Source of the DNA: CAKKQX01 sp963734595
Lineage (GTDB): Bacteria > Pseudomonadota > Gammaproteobacteria > Burkholderiales > SG8-41
DNA length: 64,000 bases
Reading direction: 5' to 3'
NCBI GenBank assembly: GCA_963734595.1
Contig: CAVTHV010000007.1
Span: forward strand, 1-64,000
Positions within the stretch are counted from its first letter, which is position 1. Each line of letters starts with the position of its first letter. Below, piece after piece: positions 55,049 through 64,000 of this stretch. The notes beneath the pieces are model-generated. The model was not told where the DNA came from, ran no database searches, and worked only from the letters and a program-made list of their open reading frames with translations. Both the position numbers and the translations under genes were made by a program.

Positions 55049-56281
55049 TCAAATCCGTTCGAGGATGTGCAGCCCCCGCACGCGGTCGAGCAGATAGATC
55101 AGTCCGCGCTCGTCGACCGTGACGTCGTTGCTCTGCACGCGCGTCGAGCCCTGCGGCACGTCCGGCACGAAATGCGCGACCTCCTTCGGCGCATGGGGCC
55201 GCGCGATGTCGATGATGCGCAGACCGTGCGCAAACCACGCCACCGGAATTTCCGTGCCCATCACTTTCTCGCACGGCTGATGGCAGCCGGTCGCGTAGGG
55301 CTGCTCCTCCGGCGGAATGTCCTCGAGCTGAAAACTCGAGATGACCGCGGGATGTTTTTCGTCCGTAATATCCACCACCCACAGGAACGCCGAGGGATAA
55401 GGCGGGCAGCCTTCGAGGCGCACCACGTCTTCGTCGGACACCACCAGGAAGTCGCGGTTGTCGATCTTGAACGGAATTCTCAGCGCGGTATGCGTCGGCC
55501 ACGGGAATGGCGGACTCCAGTCGAGCCCCGATACGAACCGGGGTTTGCTCATGTCCTCGATGTCGAGGATCACAAACCCGCCGTGCCAGTAGCTGGTATA
55601 GAGGCGGTTACCGTAACGCAGCGGATGATGGCACTTGTGCGCGGCGCCCTTCCACGTCGGCGTTTCGCCGCCTGCCGTCCACTGGCCCGGCATCCACCAG
55701 CGCCCCACCTCCTCGGGCTTCGCCGGGTCCTTGAGATCGAGGATCATCACGATGTTGCCGAGATACCCGTCGCAGGTTGGCGAGATATACGCGTAGCGTC
55801 CGTCGAAATCGAAACGGTGCACGCCGCGCGCGTAACCGGGCTCGGGAATATCGCTGGTGTTCCAATTGCTGATGAGCTTGGGGCTGGACGGCCTGGACAC
55901 GTCGTAGATGGCCAGCCCGCCGCGAAAGCCCTCGGGCGGCAATTCGCCGCGCGCATTGCGCGACGACAGAATCTCGCGGTTGGTGATCATGAGGCCGTCG
56001 GCAACCCGCACCTTGTGCGAATGGGTGCCGACCGGCATCGCGATCTCGGAGATCAACCGGGGATTTTTGGGATCGGACACATCGATGATTTGCGTACCGT
56101 GCGGATTGCGCATGTTGCCGACATAGGCGATGCCGCGCTCGACCACCACCTGCCCCCCACCCGCGCAGTCCATCCAGGACAGCGGCTGGAGCTGGGACCC
56201 GTGGCGGTGCGGCGAGTCGCCCCCGCCGCCCTGCCTCACGTCGACATAACCTACTTCGCGTATGCCTTTCGCACTGCTCAT
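55049..56281 (-). CDS. LVIVD-repeat protein
   Basis: A 410-aa protein made of beta-propeller-like LVIVD repeats: IIDVSDPKNPRLISE, IYDVSRPSSPKLIS, ILDLKDPAKPEEVG, ILDIEDMSKPRFVS and similar, spaced by about 60 residues. There is no signal peptide at the chosen start. The ATG at 56281 has GGGAGG 9 nt upstream; a GTG 6 nt earlier sits too close to it. Several conserved His (HSHKVR, HKCHHP) may hold a metal. It follows a Bug receptor gene after 46 nt, so it may process the imported compound. Confidence 0.85.
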   Translation of the reverse strand: MSSAKGIREVGYVDVRQGGGGDSPHRHGSQLQPLSWMDCAGGGQVVVERGIAYVGNMRNPHGTQIIDVSDPKNPRLISEIAMPVGTHSHKVRVADGLMITNREILSSRNARGELPPEGFRGGLAIYDVSRPSSPKLISNWNTSDIPEPGYARGVHRFDFDGRYAYISPTCDGYLGNIVMILDLKDPAKPEEVGRWWMPGQWTAGGETPTWKGAAHKCHHPLRYGNRLYTSYWHGGFVILDIEDMSKPRFVSGLDWSPPFPWPTHTALRIPFKIDNRDFLVVSDEDVVRLEGCPPYPSAFLWVVDITDEKHPAVISSFQLEDIPPEEQPYATGCHQPCEKVMGTEIPVAWFAHGLRIIDIARPHAPKEVAHFVPDVPQGSTRVQSNDVTVDERGLIYLLDRVRGLHILERI

Positions 56282-56327
56282 GACCACGAACCTCCCGTTA
56301 CTTGTGTCCTATTCTGATAAAACGCCA

Positions 56328-57284
56328 TCATTCGAGCTTGATTCCCGCGGTCCGGATCACTTTCGCCCACTTGTCGCGCTCGGAACGTATGAAGCCGGCA
56401 AACTGCGCGGGGGTATCGCCCACTGGAACGGTGCTCAGGCTCAACAGCCGGTCATGCACTGCACTCATGTTCAGAATGCGCACGATCTCCCGATTCAGCC
56501 GGTTGACGACTTCCTTGGGCGCTTTAGCGGGGGCGAGCCAGCCGAACCAGCCGATCACCTCGAAACCCGGGAAACCGGATTCCGCAACGTCGGCAGATCG
56601 GGCGCCACCGGCGAACGGGTGGCGCTGGTGATGGCCAGCGCGCGTACCCTGCCCGCCTTCACTTGCGGCGTGGCCGCGAGCGCAATGCTGAACAGCGCCT
56701 GGACCTGACCGCCGATCACGTCGGTCAGCGCCGGACCGCCGCCTTTGTAGGGCACGTGCACGACATTGATGCCGGAGGACTGGCGGAACAGTTCCAGCGC
56801 AAGATGCCCGGAAGTGCCGTTGCCGGCAGACGCAAACGCGAGCTTGACCGGGCTTCGCCTTGGCCAGGGCGATCAGTTCCTGGACGGAAGTGGCCGGCAC
56901 CGAAGGATGCACCACCAGGATATTCGGCACCGTGATGCCGAGGGTGATCGGCGAGAAATCCTTGACCGGATCGTACTGCACATTGTGATACAGGCTGGGA
57001 TTGATCGCCACGCCGGCGGCAACGAGCACAAAGGTATAGCCGTCAGGTGTCGAACGTGCCGCCATGTCGTAGGCGATGATGCCGTTGGCGCCCGGCCGGT
57101 TGTCGATGACCACGGTCTGGCCGAGCGCCTCGCCGAGGCGCGGTCCGACCAGCCGCGCCAGCGTGTCGGCCGGCCCGCCGGGCGGCACCGCGACGATCAT
57201 GCGTATCGGCTTGTTCGGATAGTTTTCCGCAAACACCGCGCCAGCCGCCAGCGCGGCACAGATGATAACGATAGCTCTGATCAT
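56328..57284 (-). CDS. Bug-family receptor (two compensating frameshifts)
   Basis: A periplasmic TTT receptor of about 318 aa. The signal peptide MIRAIVIICAALAAGAVFA, NYPNKPIRMIVAVPPGGPAD and VVIDNRPGANG are normal, as is the C-terminal half from ESGFPGFEVIGW. Between about 56850 and 56577 the reading lies in another frame, where VHVPYKGGGPALTDVIGGQV and the following LFSIALAATPQVKAG are the expected continuation. Two shifts that cancel point to sequence errors. It starts 21 nt after the hydrolase gene, the same hydrolase-then-receptor order as at 7.4-9.2 kb. Confidence 0.87.
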   Translation of the reverse strand: MIRAIVIICAALAAGAVFAENYPNKPIRMIVAVPPGGPADTLARLVGPRLGEALGQTVVIDNRPGANGIIAYDMAARSTPDGYTFVLVAAGVAINPSLYHNVQYDPVKDFSPITLGITVPNILVVHPSVPATSVQELIALAKAKPGQARVCVCRQRHFRASCAGTVPPVLRHQCRARALQRRRSGADRRDRRSGPGAVQHCARGHAASEGGQGTRAGHHQRHPFAGGARSADVAESGFPGFEVIGWFGWLAPAKAPKEVVNRLNREIVRILNMSAVHDRLLSLSTVPVGDTPAQFAGFIRSERDKWAKVIRTAGIKLE

Positions 57285-57305
57285 GGTTTCCTCCGTCGTT
57301 TTATT

Positions 57306-58211
57306 TCAACTGGTTAGCGCCCTGTTCTCGGGCATTGTCATGAATGCCCGCATCACGTGCCAGAACTTGTGGCGGTTGATGCCGAGGGTCGCGGCATGCG
57401 CCAGTCCCGAGATAAACACAAACTGCTTGTCCTTGCTCGGCAGTCTGCCGAAGAAGTCGAGCAGATCTGCCTCGGCAGCGATGCCGTCGTATTCGCCGCG
57501 GATGATCAGCACCGGGCAGGCAATCCGCGCCGGATCGATCACCGGCAGATGCGCGCACATGTCGAGATACGTTCCGGTCGGCACCGAATCCCCGAGCGCG
57601 AGTTCGGCGTCCGCCAGCGCATCGGCGGCGACCATCTCCGAAGTGCCCGGCTTGTCGCGCGTGAACATGCTGTGGATGAACGCGCGGTCGACCTTGCGCG
57701 TGTTATTGGAGCGGTATTCCTCGACCTTTTCGCGACGCTTGGCAAGGGTGGGAGAGCCTTCTCCGGTATAGACCAGCGCGGACACCATCAGACGCGCCAC
57801 GCACCCGGGATTGCGCTGGGCGAAAAGTGCCGCGCGCAGCGCTCCAGAGGAACCACCGTAGAAGTTGTAGCGGGTTTGCCCGGTTTCACGCTCGACGATG
57901 GGCATCGCGGCGGCCAGATCCCCGGCGCCCGATGCGATGTCCGAATTGCCGGCCGTCCTGTCCGAGCGGCCATAACCCTCGTGGTCCATGGTCCACACGT
58001 CGTAGCCGAGTCCGGCAAAATGATCCATCAGCGAGTAATCGGGCCTTCCCGGCACCTGCAGGTCGAAGCTCGAACGGCCGGATGCCGACGAGCCGTGCAC
58101 CAGGAACAGGACCGGCAAGGCGCCGGCGTTTTTTTGCGGCGCCGAGGCGCGCTTGCGATAAACGTAAAGCCTGATCCCGTTCTTGTCCGCCCAGTAGTCC
58201 CCGCTCCACAT
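57306..58211 (-). CDS. Alpha/beta hydrolase
   Basis: A 301-aa hydrolase with LFLVHGSSASGRSSFDLQ as the oxyanion segment, a nucleophile elbow YGGSSGALRA (Ser present) and a candidate His in SGLAHAATLG. AAGGAG 7 nt before the ATG is the ribosome site. It is the first gene of a hydrolase / Bug receptor / LVIVD operon. The substrate is probably an ester or amide of the acid handled by the receptor; this is inferred from context. Confidence 0.9.
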   Translation of the reverse strand: MWSGDYWADKNGIRLYVYRKRASAPQKNAGALPVLFLVHGSSASGRSSFDLQVPGRPDYSLMDHFAGLGYDVWTMDHEGYGRSDRTAGNSDIASGAGDLAAAMPIVERETGQTRYNFYGGSSGALRAALFAQRNPGCVARLMVSALVYTGEGSPTLAKRREKVEEYRSNNTRKVDRAFIHSMFTRDKPGTSEMVAADALADAELALGDSVPTGTYLDMCAHLPVIDPARIACPVLIIRGEYDGIAAEADLLDFFGRLPSKDKQFVFISGLAHAATLGINRHKFWHVMRAFMTMPENRALTS

Positions 58212-58444
58212 GCCTTCGCTCCTTTCGATCGGTCACGGCATTATCGCATTGCGCGACAGCGTGTTGGCGCACAGTCCAAATATTGGGCACGAAAATCGGG
58301 CGATGCTATGATTTGAACATCGCTTGAGCCGCGAGTCGCGACCCCCGGAGAACGAACCATGAGTCCAGTCCCCGCTTCCAAACCTGGACAGGCTATTGCG
58401 TCCGGCAATCGTAATATTTTCAAAAGATCTGCAGGGAGCAGGTA

Positions 58445-59615
58445 ATGGCCTCTAACGGTCCGTGGATCGAGCACTTTCCGGGAAACCTCGCGTGGTCGAA
58501 CGCGTGTCTCGTCACCAAAGGCATGGCGCCTTACGGCGCGGTCGCGCTGGGTGAGATCGACCAGGTTTGCGAGCGGCTCCGGCAGCGTCAAAGCGAACCC
58601 GACGCGTGGCGCGAAGAGTGGTGCGCGATGGGAAGCCGGCTGGAAAAACTGGCCGATCAGGCCGCCGCCGAAGGACACGCGATGACCGCAGGCAATTACT
58701 ATCTGCGTGCCGGCATGTATTACTTCACCGGCGAGCGCTTCGTTCACCCTGGCGGGCAGAAACGCGAAATCGGCCGCAAAGCCATCGAGGTGCAGCAGGC
58801 GGGACTGTTGCGGCGCTTCCCCAACATCGAACGCGTGGAAGTACCTTACGAAGCAACCACGCTGCCGGCACTGTTCATGAAAGCGCCTGGCGTAAGCGGA
58901 CGCGCACCCACCATCGTAGTGTTCGACGGCATGGACAACTGCAAGGAAATGAGCGTGCTGTTCGCCGGACTCGAGTTTGCAAAACGCGGCTGGCATACGC
59001 TCGCGATCGACGGGCCGGGCCAGGGTGAATCGCTGCGGCTGCGCGAGCTCTATGCCCGCCACGATTACGAGGTTCCGGGCGCGGCCGCTTACGAGTATGT
59101 GGCCGCGCGCGCCGATGTCGATCCTGCAAGGGTCGTGGTCATGGGCTACAGCTTCGGCGGCTATTACGCCGCGCGCATCGCCGCGTTCGAGAAACGCTAC
59201 CGCGCCGGCGTGGCGATGAGCGCGCTGCACTGGGACCTTGCGGCGTGGCAGGCCGAGATCAAGCGCAAGCAGGAAACCGACCCCAGGAACACCGCGCAAT
59301 CAACCTTTCACTTCCGCTGGGTCATGGGTTGCATCGATGACGGCGACGCCGCGATCGAGAAAGCCAAACGTTTTTCGCTGGCGGACGTCGCACGATCAGA
59401 TCACCGGTCCGTTTCTCATCGTGCACGGCCAGGATGACAAGGTCGTGCCGGTCGCCTCGGCCCACAAGCTTTACGCCGCATTGGGCTCGCAAAAAAAGCG
59501 CCTGAAAATTCTCACCGCCGAAGAAGGCGGCTCGAGCCACGCCCAAGCCGACAACCGGCAGGTCGGCATCGACTACATTGCGGACTGGATCAATACCGTG
59601 ACCAGTGACCAGTGA
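58445..59615 (+). CDS. Alpha/beta hydrolase, FrsA-like layout (3' frameshift)
   Basis: A hydrolase of about 390 aa. A helical N-terminal half of about 140 residues (GSRLEKLADQAAAEGHAMTA, NYYLRAGMYYF) precedes the catalytic domain with VVMGYSFGGYYAAR (Ser nucleophile), FLIVHGQDDKVVP (Asp) and GGSSHAQ (His). The frame breaks near 59390; the downstream frame gives HDQITGPFLIVHGQDD, so the active-site Asp and His are present only after joining. AGGGAG before the ATG. The last codons and TGA lie inside a GTGACCA minisatellite. Confidence 0.87.
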
Positions 59616-59632
59616 CCAGTGACCAGTGACCA
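59598..59632 (+). repeat. GTGACCA minisatellite (five units)
   Basis: Five tandem 7-nt GTGACCA units. The first two supply the final codons and the stop of the upstream hydrolase gene. Confidence 0.9.
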
Positions 59633-59786
59633 GTGTAGGGGCCGGTCACCGGCGTTTGGTTTCAGTCGGCGTGCGGAACGGGCACGCATCAGCATGCTAG
59701 TATATCGATCCCGGAATTCGCGAGTACGCACGGCGGTTCCGCCAGTCCGGAAACACGGACTCCATTAACTTTATATCGAATTCGCA

Positions 59787-60936
59787 ATGCTTCCCCTCGC
59801 CGGCGTCAAAGTCATCGAATTCTGCCAGGTGCTGGCCGGTCCGTTCTGCGGCTGCCTGCTCGCCGACATGGGCGCCGACGTGATCAAGGTCGAACCGCCC
59901 GACGGGGATCTCATGCGCGCCTGGCCGCCGCTCGTCGACGGCTACAGCCAGTATTTTGCCTCGGTCAACCGCAACAAGCGCTCGGTGGCGCTCGACCTCA
60001 AGGATGCGGCCGGCCAGGCTGCCGCGCGCCAGCTGGCTTTGTCGGCCGACGTCGTCATCGAAAACTTCCGGCCGGGCGTGATGGCGAAGTTCGGGCTCGA
60101 TCACGCCACGCTCGCCCGGGACAAACCCGCGCTCGTCTATTGCTCGGTGTCCGCTTTCGGCCAGAGCGGTCCGCGCGCGAAGGAAGGCGGCTTCGACATG
60201 ACGCTGCAGGCGATGAGCGGCGTGATGAGCGTCACCGGCGAAGCGGACGGACGGCCGGTGAAATGCGGCATTCCCATCGCCGATTTCACTGCCGGACTGT
60301 ATGCGGCGTTTTCGGTGGTGTCGGCGCTGCACAAGGCGAACCGCGGCGCGGGCGGCGATCACCTCGACGTCTCGATGCTGGGTGCCATGCTTGGCATCGC
60401 CAATCTCCAGACCAGCGAATATTTCGGCACCGGACGCGACCCGGTCAGGCTCGGCTCCGCGCATCCGATGAACGCGCCCTACGCCGCGTTCCGCTGCCGC
60501 GATGGTTATTTCGCGCTGGCGGCAGGCACCGACAAGCTGTGGCGGGCGGCCTGCGAAGGCATCGGGCGGCCCGACCTGATGCAGGACGCGCGTTTCGCCT
60601 CGCCCAGCCTGCGCGCCCGGCATCAGAACGAGCTGGGCGAACTTCTCGAGCAGGCGTTTGCGAATTACGACGTGGCCGAGCTGCTGCGAAATTTTCAACG
60701 CGCGCGGGGTGCCATGCGCGCCGCTCAACAGTTATTCGCAGGTGCTCGCCGATCCGCAGGTGCAGCACATGCAGTGGGTCGAGGACATCACCCTGCCCAA
60801 CGGCGTGGACACCAAAACCATCGTCTCGCCCCAGCGCGTATCCGGCCAGCGGCTCGGCGTCTATCGCGCACCGCCTGCACTGGGCCAGCACACCGTTGAA
60901 GTCCTGTCAGAAATCGGAATAAAATCAACGGCATGA
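59787..60936 (+). CDS. CaiB/BaiF-family CoA transferase (one frameshift)
   Basis: A family III CoA transferase of about 380 aa moving CoA between carboxylates. LAGVKVIEFCQVLAGPFCG at the N-terminus, GADVIKVEPPDGD, NRNKRSVALDLKD and GGFDMTLQAMSG (catalytic Asp region) are typical. Near 60690 the frame changes; the other frame gives IFNARGVPCAPLNSYSQVL and the family's normal end to the TGA at 60934. It overlaps the dioxygenase-like gene by 4 nt. The pair may serve degradation of a sulfur-containing or branched acid. Confidence 0.9.
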
Positions 60937-61547
60937 AGAATACCTCCCGTTTCCGGTCGTTTGTCGCCGAATTCACGCGCCTGGTCGAGCGCGCCGGCGG
61001 CGATGAATCACGCCTGCTCGAAGAAGGCAGCACGCTGCTCGCCGCGCTGGTCAGCCACGACGACTGGCTGCCGGACGAGTGCGCGCAACCGCATCCGCAG
61101 TACTACCAGCAATATCTGCTCCACTGCGATCCGCTCGAGCGCTTTTCGGTGGTGAGCTTCGTCTGGGGACCGGGACAGAAAACGCCGGTGCACGATCACA
61201 CGGTATGGGGCATGGTCGGCATGATGCGCGGCGCGGAACTGTGCCGGCGTTTCGAATTGTCCGCCTCCGGCAAACCGATGCAGGCCGGCGCTCAGCAACG
61301 CCTGCTGCCGGGGCACGTGGATCGCGTATCGCCGACTGTCGGCGACATTCACGAAGTCGCGAACGCTTTCGACGACCGCGTCTCGATCAGCATCCACGTC
61401 TACGGCGCCAACATCGGCGCGGTCAGGCGTCACGTGTTCGACCCTGGACACAGCACCGAGAAACCTTTCGTGTCCGGCTATTCGAATGGCGCGCTTCCGA
61501 ATTTCTGGGACCGCTCGGCCGAAGTGCGCGCAACACTTGGAAAATGA
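60933..61547 (+). CDS. Cysteine dioxygenase family protein
   Basis: A 204-aa cupin-type thiol dioxygenase using a non-haem iron bound by three His. GPGQKTPVHDHTVWG holds two His and GDIHEVAN with SISIHVYGANIG the others. The closest family pattern is that of bacterial cysteine or 3-mercaptopropionate dioxygenases; the substrate cannot be separated by eye. It is translationally coupled to the CaiB-like gene (ATGA overlap). Confidence 0.88.
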   Translation: MKNTSRFRSFVAEFTRLVERAGGDESRLLEEGSTLLAALVSHDDWLPDECAQPHPQYYQQYLLHCDPLERFSVVSFVWGPGQKTPVHDHTVWGMVGMMRGAELCRRFELSASGKPMQAGAQQRLLPGHVDRVSPTVGDIHEVANAFDDRVSISIHVYGANIGAVRRHVFDPGHSTEKPFVSGYSNGALPNFWDRSAEVRATLGK

Positions 61548-61560
61548 GCCAAAACCCATG

Positions 61561-61712
61561 AGCCACAGAGAACACAGAGAAACCGCACGACAACCGCTCA
61601 AGGAGATTCGAATTAATATTCAAGCTGCCATGCGGATACAATACACGCTGATTCAGAAGTTACATGTGCGGATTCGGCTTTCCTCTGTGCTCTCTGTGTT
61701 CTCTGTGGCAAA
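61561..61712. repeat. Family A inverted pair before the enoyl-CoA hydratase gene
   Basis: The left arm (AGCCACAGAGAACACAGAG, 61561-61582) faces a right arm (61680-61709, CTCTGTG units ending GTGGC) across a loop of about 95 bp that includes ACATGTGCGGATTCGGC, related to the loop of the 1816 copy. The right arm ends 15 nt before the first possible ATG of the next gene. Confidence 0.87.
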
Positions 61713-61724
61713 GATTCCTTGCTC

Positions 61725-62583
61725 ATGATCATGAACGACGAACTGATCAGAAAGCACGAAGGCCACGTCACCCATCTGACGCTGAACCGCCCGCAGAAAG
61801 CGAACGCGCTGTCCGCCTCGCTGGTGGAAGCGCTGCTCGATGCGGTCGAATATGCCGGCTCCGACGGCACGCGGCTGCTGATCCTCGACGGCGCCGGCGA
61901 CCACTTCTGCGCCGGCTTCGATTTCACCGCCTATCTGGATCAAAGCGAGGGCGACCTCGCGCTGCGCTTCATCCGCATCGAGACGCTGCTGCAGCAGCTG
62001 TATCACGCCCCGTTCGAGACCCTGGTGCTCGCTCACGGCAAAATCTTCGGCGCCGGCGCCGATCTGGTCGCCTGCTGCAGCGTGCGCGTGGCCGCTCCCG
62101 GCACGACTTTCCGCATGCCGGGACTCCGATTCGGCGTCGTGCTCGGCACGCGCCGGCTCGCCCACCGCATCGGCGCCGACAAGGCGCGCGAAATTCTCTC
62201 GGCGTCCCGCGCCTTCAGCCGCCGACGAGGCGCTGAAACTGAATTTCGTGACGCGCGTCGCCGCGCAGCCGGAATGGCCGGCGCTGATCGCCGCGACCCG
62301 CGCCAATTGCGAACTGCTGTCGCCCGCCGCAGCAGCAGCATTGCACCGCCAGACGGCGGACGACAGCCGCGCCGGGGACATGGCCGCCCTCGTCCGCTCG
62401 GTCAGCGCGCCGGGGCTGAAGGAACGCATCCGTTTTTACGAGAAGCATCCCGGTAGAACCGCCTCAAAATTCACAAAGCAAAACCAGGACAGGATTTACA
62501 GATTACCCGGGATCAACAGGATTAAACCTCCGCTTGATCCTGTAGTCCCGCAAAAATCCGTCAATCCTGTCTATTGGTTTTGA
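61725..62583 (+). CDS. Enoyl-CoA hydratase/isomerase family protein (frameshift; repeat-encoded tail)
   Basis: A crotonase-fold protein. FCAGFDFTAYLD and GKIFGAGADLVACCSVRVAA form the oxyanion hole and CoA site. At the second catalytic position it has LRFGVVLGTRRL. An extra C near 62218 shifts the frame; the joined reading is AFSADEALKLNFVTRVAAQ. After the usual end (RFYEKHPG) the frame runs through a family B repeat, adding NQDRIYRLPGINRIKPP and then VVPQKSVNPVYWF before the stop. The tail is either a true extension or a lost stop. No clear ribosome site; ATG 61725 or 61731. Confidence 0.83.
62488..62580. repeat. Family B inverted repeat overlapping a gene end
   Basis: GACAGGATTTACAGATTACC and GGGATCAACAGGATTAAACC face CTTGATCCTGTAGTCCCG and CAATCCTGTC, with the family border CTATTGGTTTT. 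The hydratase gene's last 32 codons lie inside it. Confidence 0.9.
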
Positions 62584-62618
62584 CGCCGTCCATTTCGGAA
62601 ACTCATCTAGGGGAAAAC

Positions 62619-63625
62619 ATGAGCAGCAATCTGCCCGCAACCATGAAGGTCATCGAAATGAGCGGCCCCGGCGGTCCCGACGTACTCAGACCCGCCGAGA
62701 GGCCGCTGCCGCAGCCGAAGGCCGGCGAAGTCCTGATCAAAGTCGCTGCCGCCGGCGTCAACGGGCCGGACCTGATGCAGCGCAAAGGGCTTTATCCGGC
62801 GCCGGCCGGCGCGCCCGGACCTGCTCGGCCTCGAAGTGTCCGGCGAAGTGGTGGCCGCGGGCAATGAGGTGCGGCGCTGGTCGGTCGGCGACAAAGTGAC
62901 CGCGCTCACCAACGGCGGCGGGTACGCCGAATATTGCATCGTCGATGCGCAGCACTGCCTGCCAGTCCCGAAAGGCATCGCGCTGACCGATGCGGCCGGT
63001 CTGCCCGAGACGTTTTTTACGGTGTGGAGCAATATTTTCATGGGGGCCGGACTCAAGGCGGGTGAAACGTTTCTGGTCCACGGCGGCGCGGGCGGCATCG
63101 GCACGACCGCCATCCAGCTCGGCAAGGCGTTCGGCGCGAAGGTGATCGCGACCGACAGCCCCGAGGATCGCTGCGGGATCTGCCGCGACCTCGGCGCCGA
63201 CCGCGTGATCGACTACCGGCAGGAAGACTTCGTTGAAATCGTGCGCAAGGACGGCGGCGCCAACGTCATCCTCGATATCGTCGGCGGCCCCAACATCGAG
63301 CGCAACTTCAAGGCGGCCAATCACGACTGCCGCATCGTGCAGCTTGCCTTCGCGCTCGGTTCCAAGGTCGAAATCAACCTGATGCCGGTCATGCTCAAAC
63401 GGCTCACTTACACCGGCTCGACGCTGCGCACCCGGCCGGCCGCCTTCAAGACGAGGATCGCCGAGGAACTCGAGCAGAAGGTCTGGCCGCAGATCGAGAG
63501 CGGCCGCATCCGCGTGGTAACCCATCGCACTTTCCCGCTTGCCGAAGCGGCCCAGGCCCACGCCGTCATGGAAAGCGCGCGGGCACGTCGGGAAAATTCT
63601 GCTGGTCCCCGGCTCCGGCGCCTAG
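62619..63625 (+). CDS. NAD(P)H:quinone oxidoreductase, zinc-independent MDR family (two frameshifts)
   Basis: A medium-chain reductase of about 335 aa resembling quinone oxidoreductase or PIG3-type enzymes. The N-terminus MKVIEMSGPGGPDVLRPAER follows an AGGGGAA ribosome site. VHGGAGGIGTTAIQLGKAFGA is the NADPH loop, with no catalytic-zinc Cys set. An extra G near 62817 (restored APDLLGLEVSGEVVAAG) and another near 63583 (restored HVGKILLVPGSGA and a TAG at 63623) break the frame. It follows the hydratase gene and may reduce a quinone or enone. Confidence 0.88.
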
Positions 63626-63660
63626 AAGCTGCCTGAAATTAAAAAACCCAAACTCAGATA

Positions 63661-63763
63661 GACAGGATTAACTGGATTTTTGCAGGATTTACAAGATCGG
63701 GATTTTGGTCTGATCTTGTTAATCCCGGGTAATCCTGTAAATCCTGTCCATTGCGTATTTTTG
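63661..63763. repeat. Family B inverted repeat between convergent genes
   Basis: GACAGGATTAACTGGATT and the following GCAGGATTTACAAGATC face GATCTTGTTAATCCCGGG, TAATCCTGTAAATCCTGTCC and the border CATTGCGTATTTTTGAC. It lies between the quinone oxidoreductase stop and the stop of the convergent partial gene. Confidence 0.88.
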
Positions 63764-63784
63764 ACTCCGGGCAGACTCAATCCG

Positions 63785-64000
63785 TCACGACTGGGTGGCG
63801 TCGGCCCCGCTGCCGGGCACGTCCGGTGGCCGGCGGCGCAGCCGCGAAACATCGCCCTCGGACGCGAGGGAGCGCGCGTAGTTGATGTTTTTCTCGAGTT
63901 CGTCGAAATAGAGGTTCTGCCCGCCAAAATGCTTTTCGATGTGGGCGTAATTGCCGCCAAGGTCCTCCCGGAGCCGTTTGGTGGCACCCTGGTAGAAATG
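63785..64000 (-). CDS. Partial gene, C-terminal 71 residues, function unknown
   Basis: Open to the window edge on the minus strand. The end reads FYQGATKRLREDLGGNYAHI, then EKHFGGQNLYFDELEKN and a basic, Pro-rich tail finishing ADATQS. No stop interrupts it and the composition is that of a normal soluble protein, so it is a real 3' end of a gene beyond the window. I do not recognise it. Confidence 0.6.
   Translation of the reverse strand, partial: HFYQGATKRLREDLGGNYAHIEKHFGGQNLYFDELEKNINYARSLASEGDVSRLRRRPPDVPGSGADATQS

Overview
The window reads as GC-rich chromosomal DNA from an uncultured Burkholderiales-like betaproteobacterium. The evidence is three Bug-type solute receptors of the tripartite tricarboxylate transport (TTT) class plus a tctBA pair, a MutL of the endonuclease type, and two typical proteobacterial gene orders: queG / tsaE-amiC / mutL-miaA and xseA / exbB-exbD-lpxK-trm112-kdsB-adk. 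I see no phage, plasmid, CRISPR, rRNA or tRNA gene. The taxonomic statement is an inference from gene content.

Layout. 1-5.4 kb: a Cys-rich unknown protein, class II aldolase plus Bug receptor, two cation-efflux (CDF) transporters, and a small secreted protein. 5.8-9.2 kb: a minus-strand operon of alpha/beta hydrolase, Bug receptor, ornithine cyclodeaminase-like and carboxymuconolactone decarboxylase-like genes. 9.7-15.8 kb: a second hydrolase, enoyl-CoA hydratase, a DUF35/thiolase pair, a GlsB-like membrane protein, MsrB, GNAT and DUF2127 proteins. 15.9-27.2 kb: queG, tsaE-amiC and mutL-miaA, interrupted by a minus-strand block of pntA-pntB, a beta-hydroxyacid dehydrogenase and an HpcH/HpaI aldolase. 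27.2-31 kb: universal stress protein, a degenerate EAL protein, a PEP-mutase-family lyase and a nitronate monooxygenase. 31-33.5 kb: three small envelope proteins and a PAP2 phosphatase. 33.5-45 kb: xseA, the lipid A/KDO block, adk, PPi-dependent phosphofructokinase, H+-pyrophosphatase, gamma carbonic anhydrase and an orphan ParA. 45-54.8 kb: glpK, TauE/SafE, aldo/keto reductase, MFS, ubiX-like, tctA-tctB and a D-2-hydroxyacid dehydrogenase. 55-64 kb: an LVIVD-repeat protein, Bug receptor and hydrolase operon, another hydrolase, CaiB/cysteine-dioxygenase-like genes, enoyl-CoA hydratase, quinone oxidoreductase and a partial unknown gene.

Together the genes describe a metabolically broad heterotroph. 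It appears to scavenge organic acids through Bug/TTT systems and to break them down with CoA-linked and hydrolase enzymes. It also seems to run part of its energy economy on pyrophosphate (Pfp, HppA) and on transhydrogenase (PntAB).

Two features are unusual. First, the intergenic DNA is loaded with at least four families of short repeats. Family A has 9-nt units (CTCTGTGTC or CTTCGTGTC followed by TTCTTGGCG). Family B is an inverted repeat of ACAGGATTW-like 9-mers and sits at gene 3' ends, sometimes supplying stop codons. Family C is a palindromic element of about 70 bp around CGCGAAGGCGGGGA. Family D consists of 7-8-nt minisatellites, often directly before start codons. Second, roughly twenty single-base frameshifts break otherwise well-conserved genes, in 8-31 kb and 50-64 kb, while 31-49 kb is clean. 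I read most of these as sequence errors, so the affected genes are annotated across the breaks.
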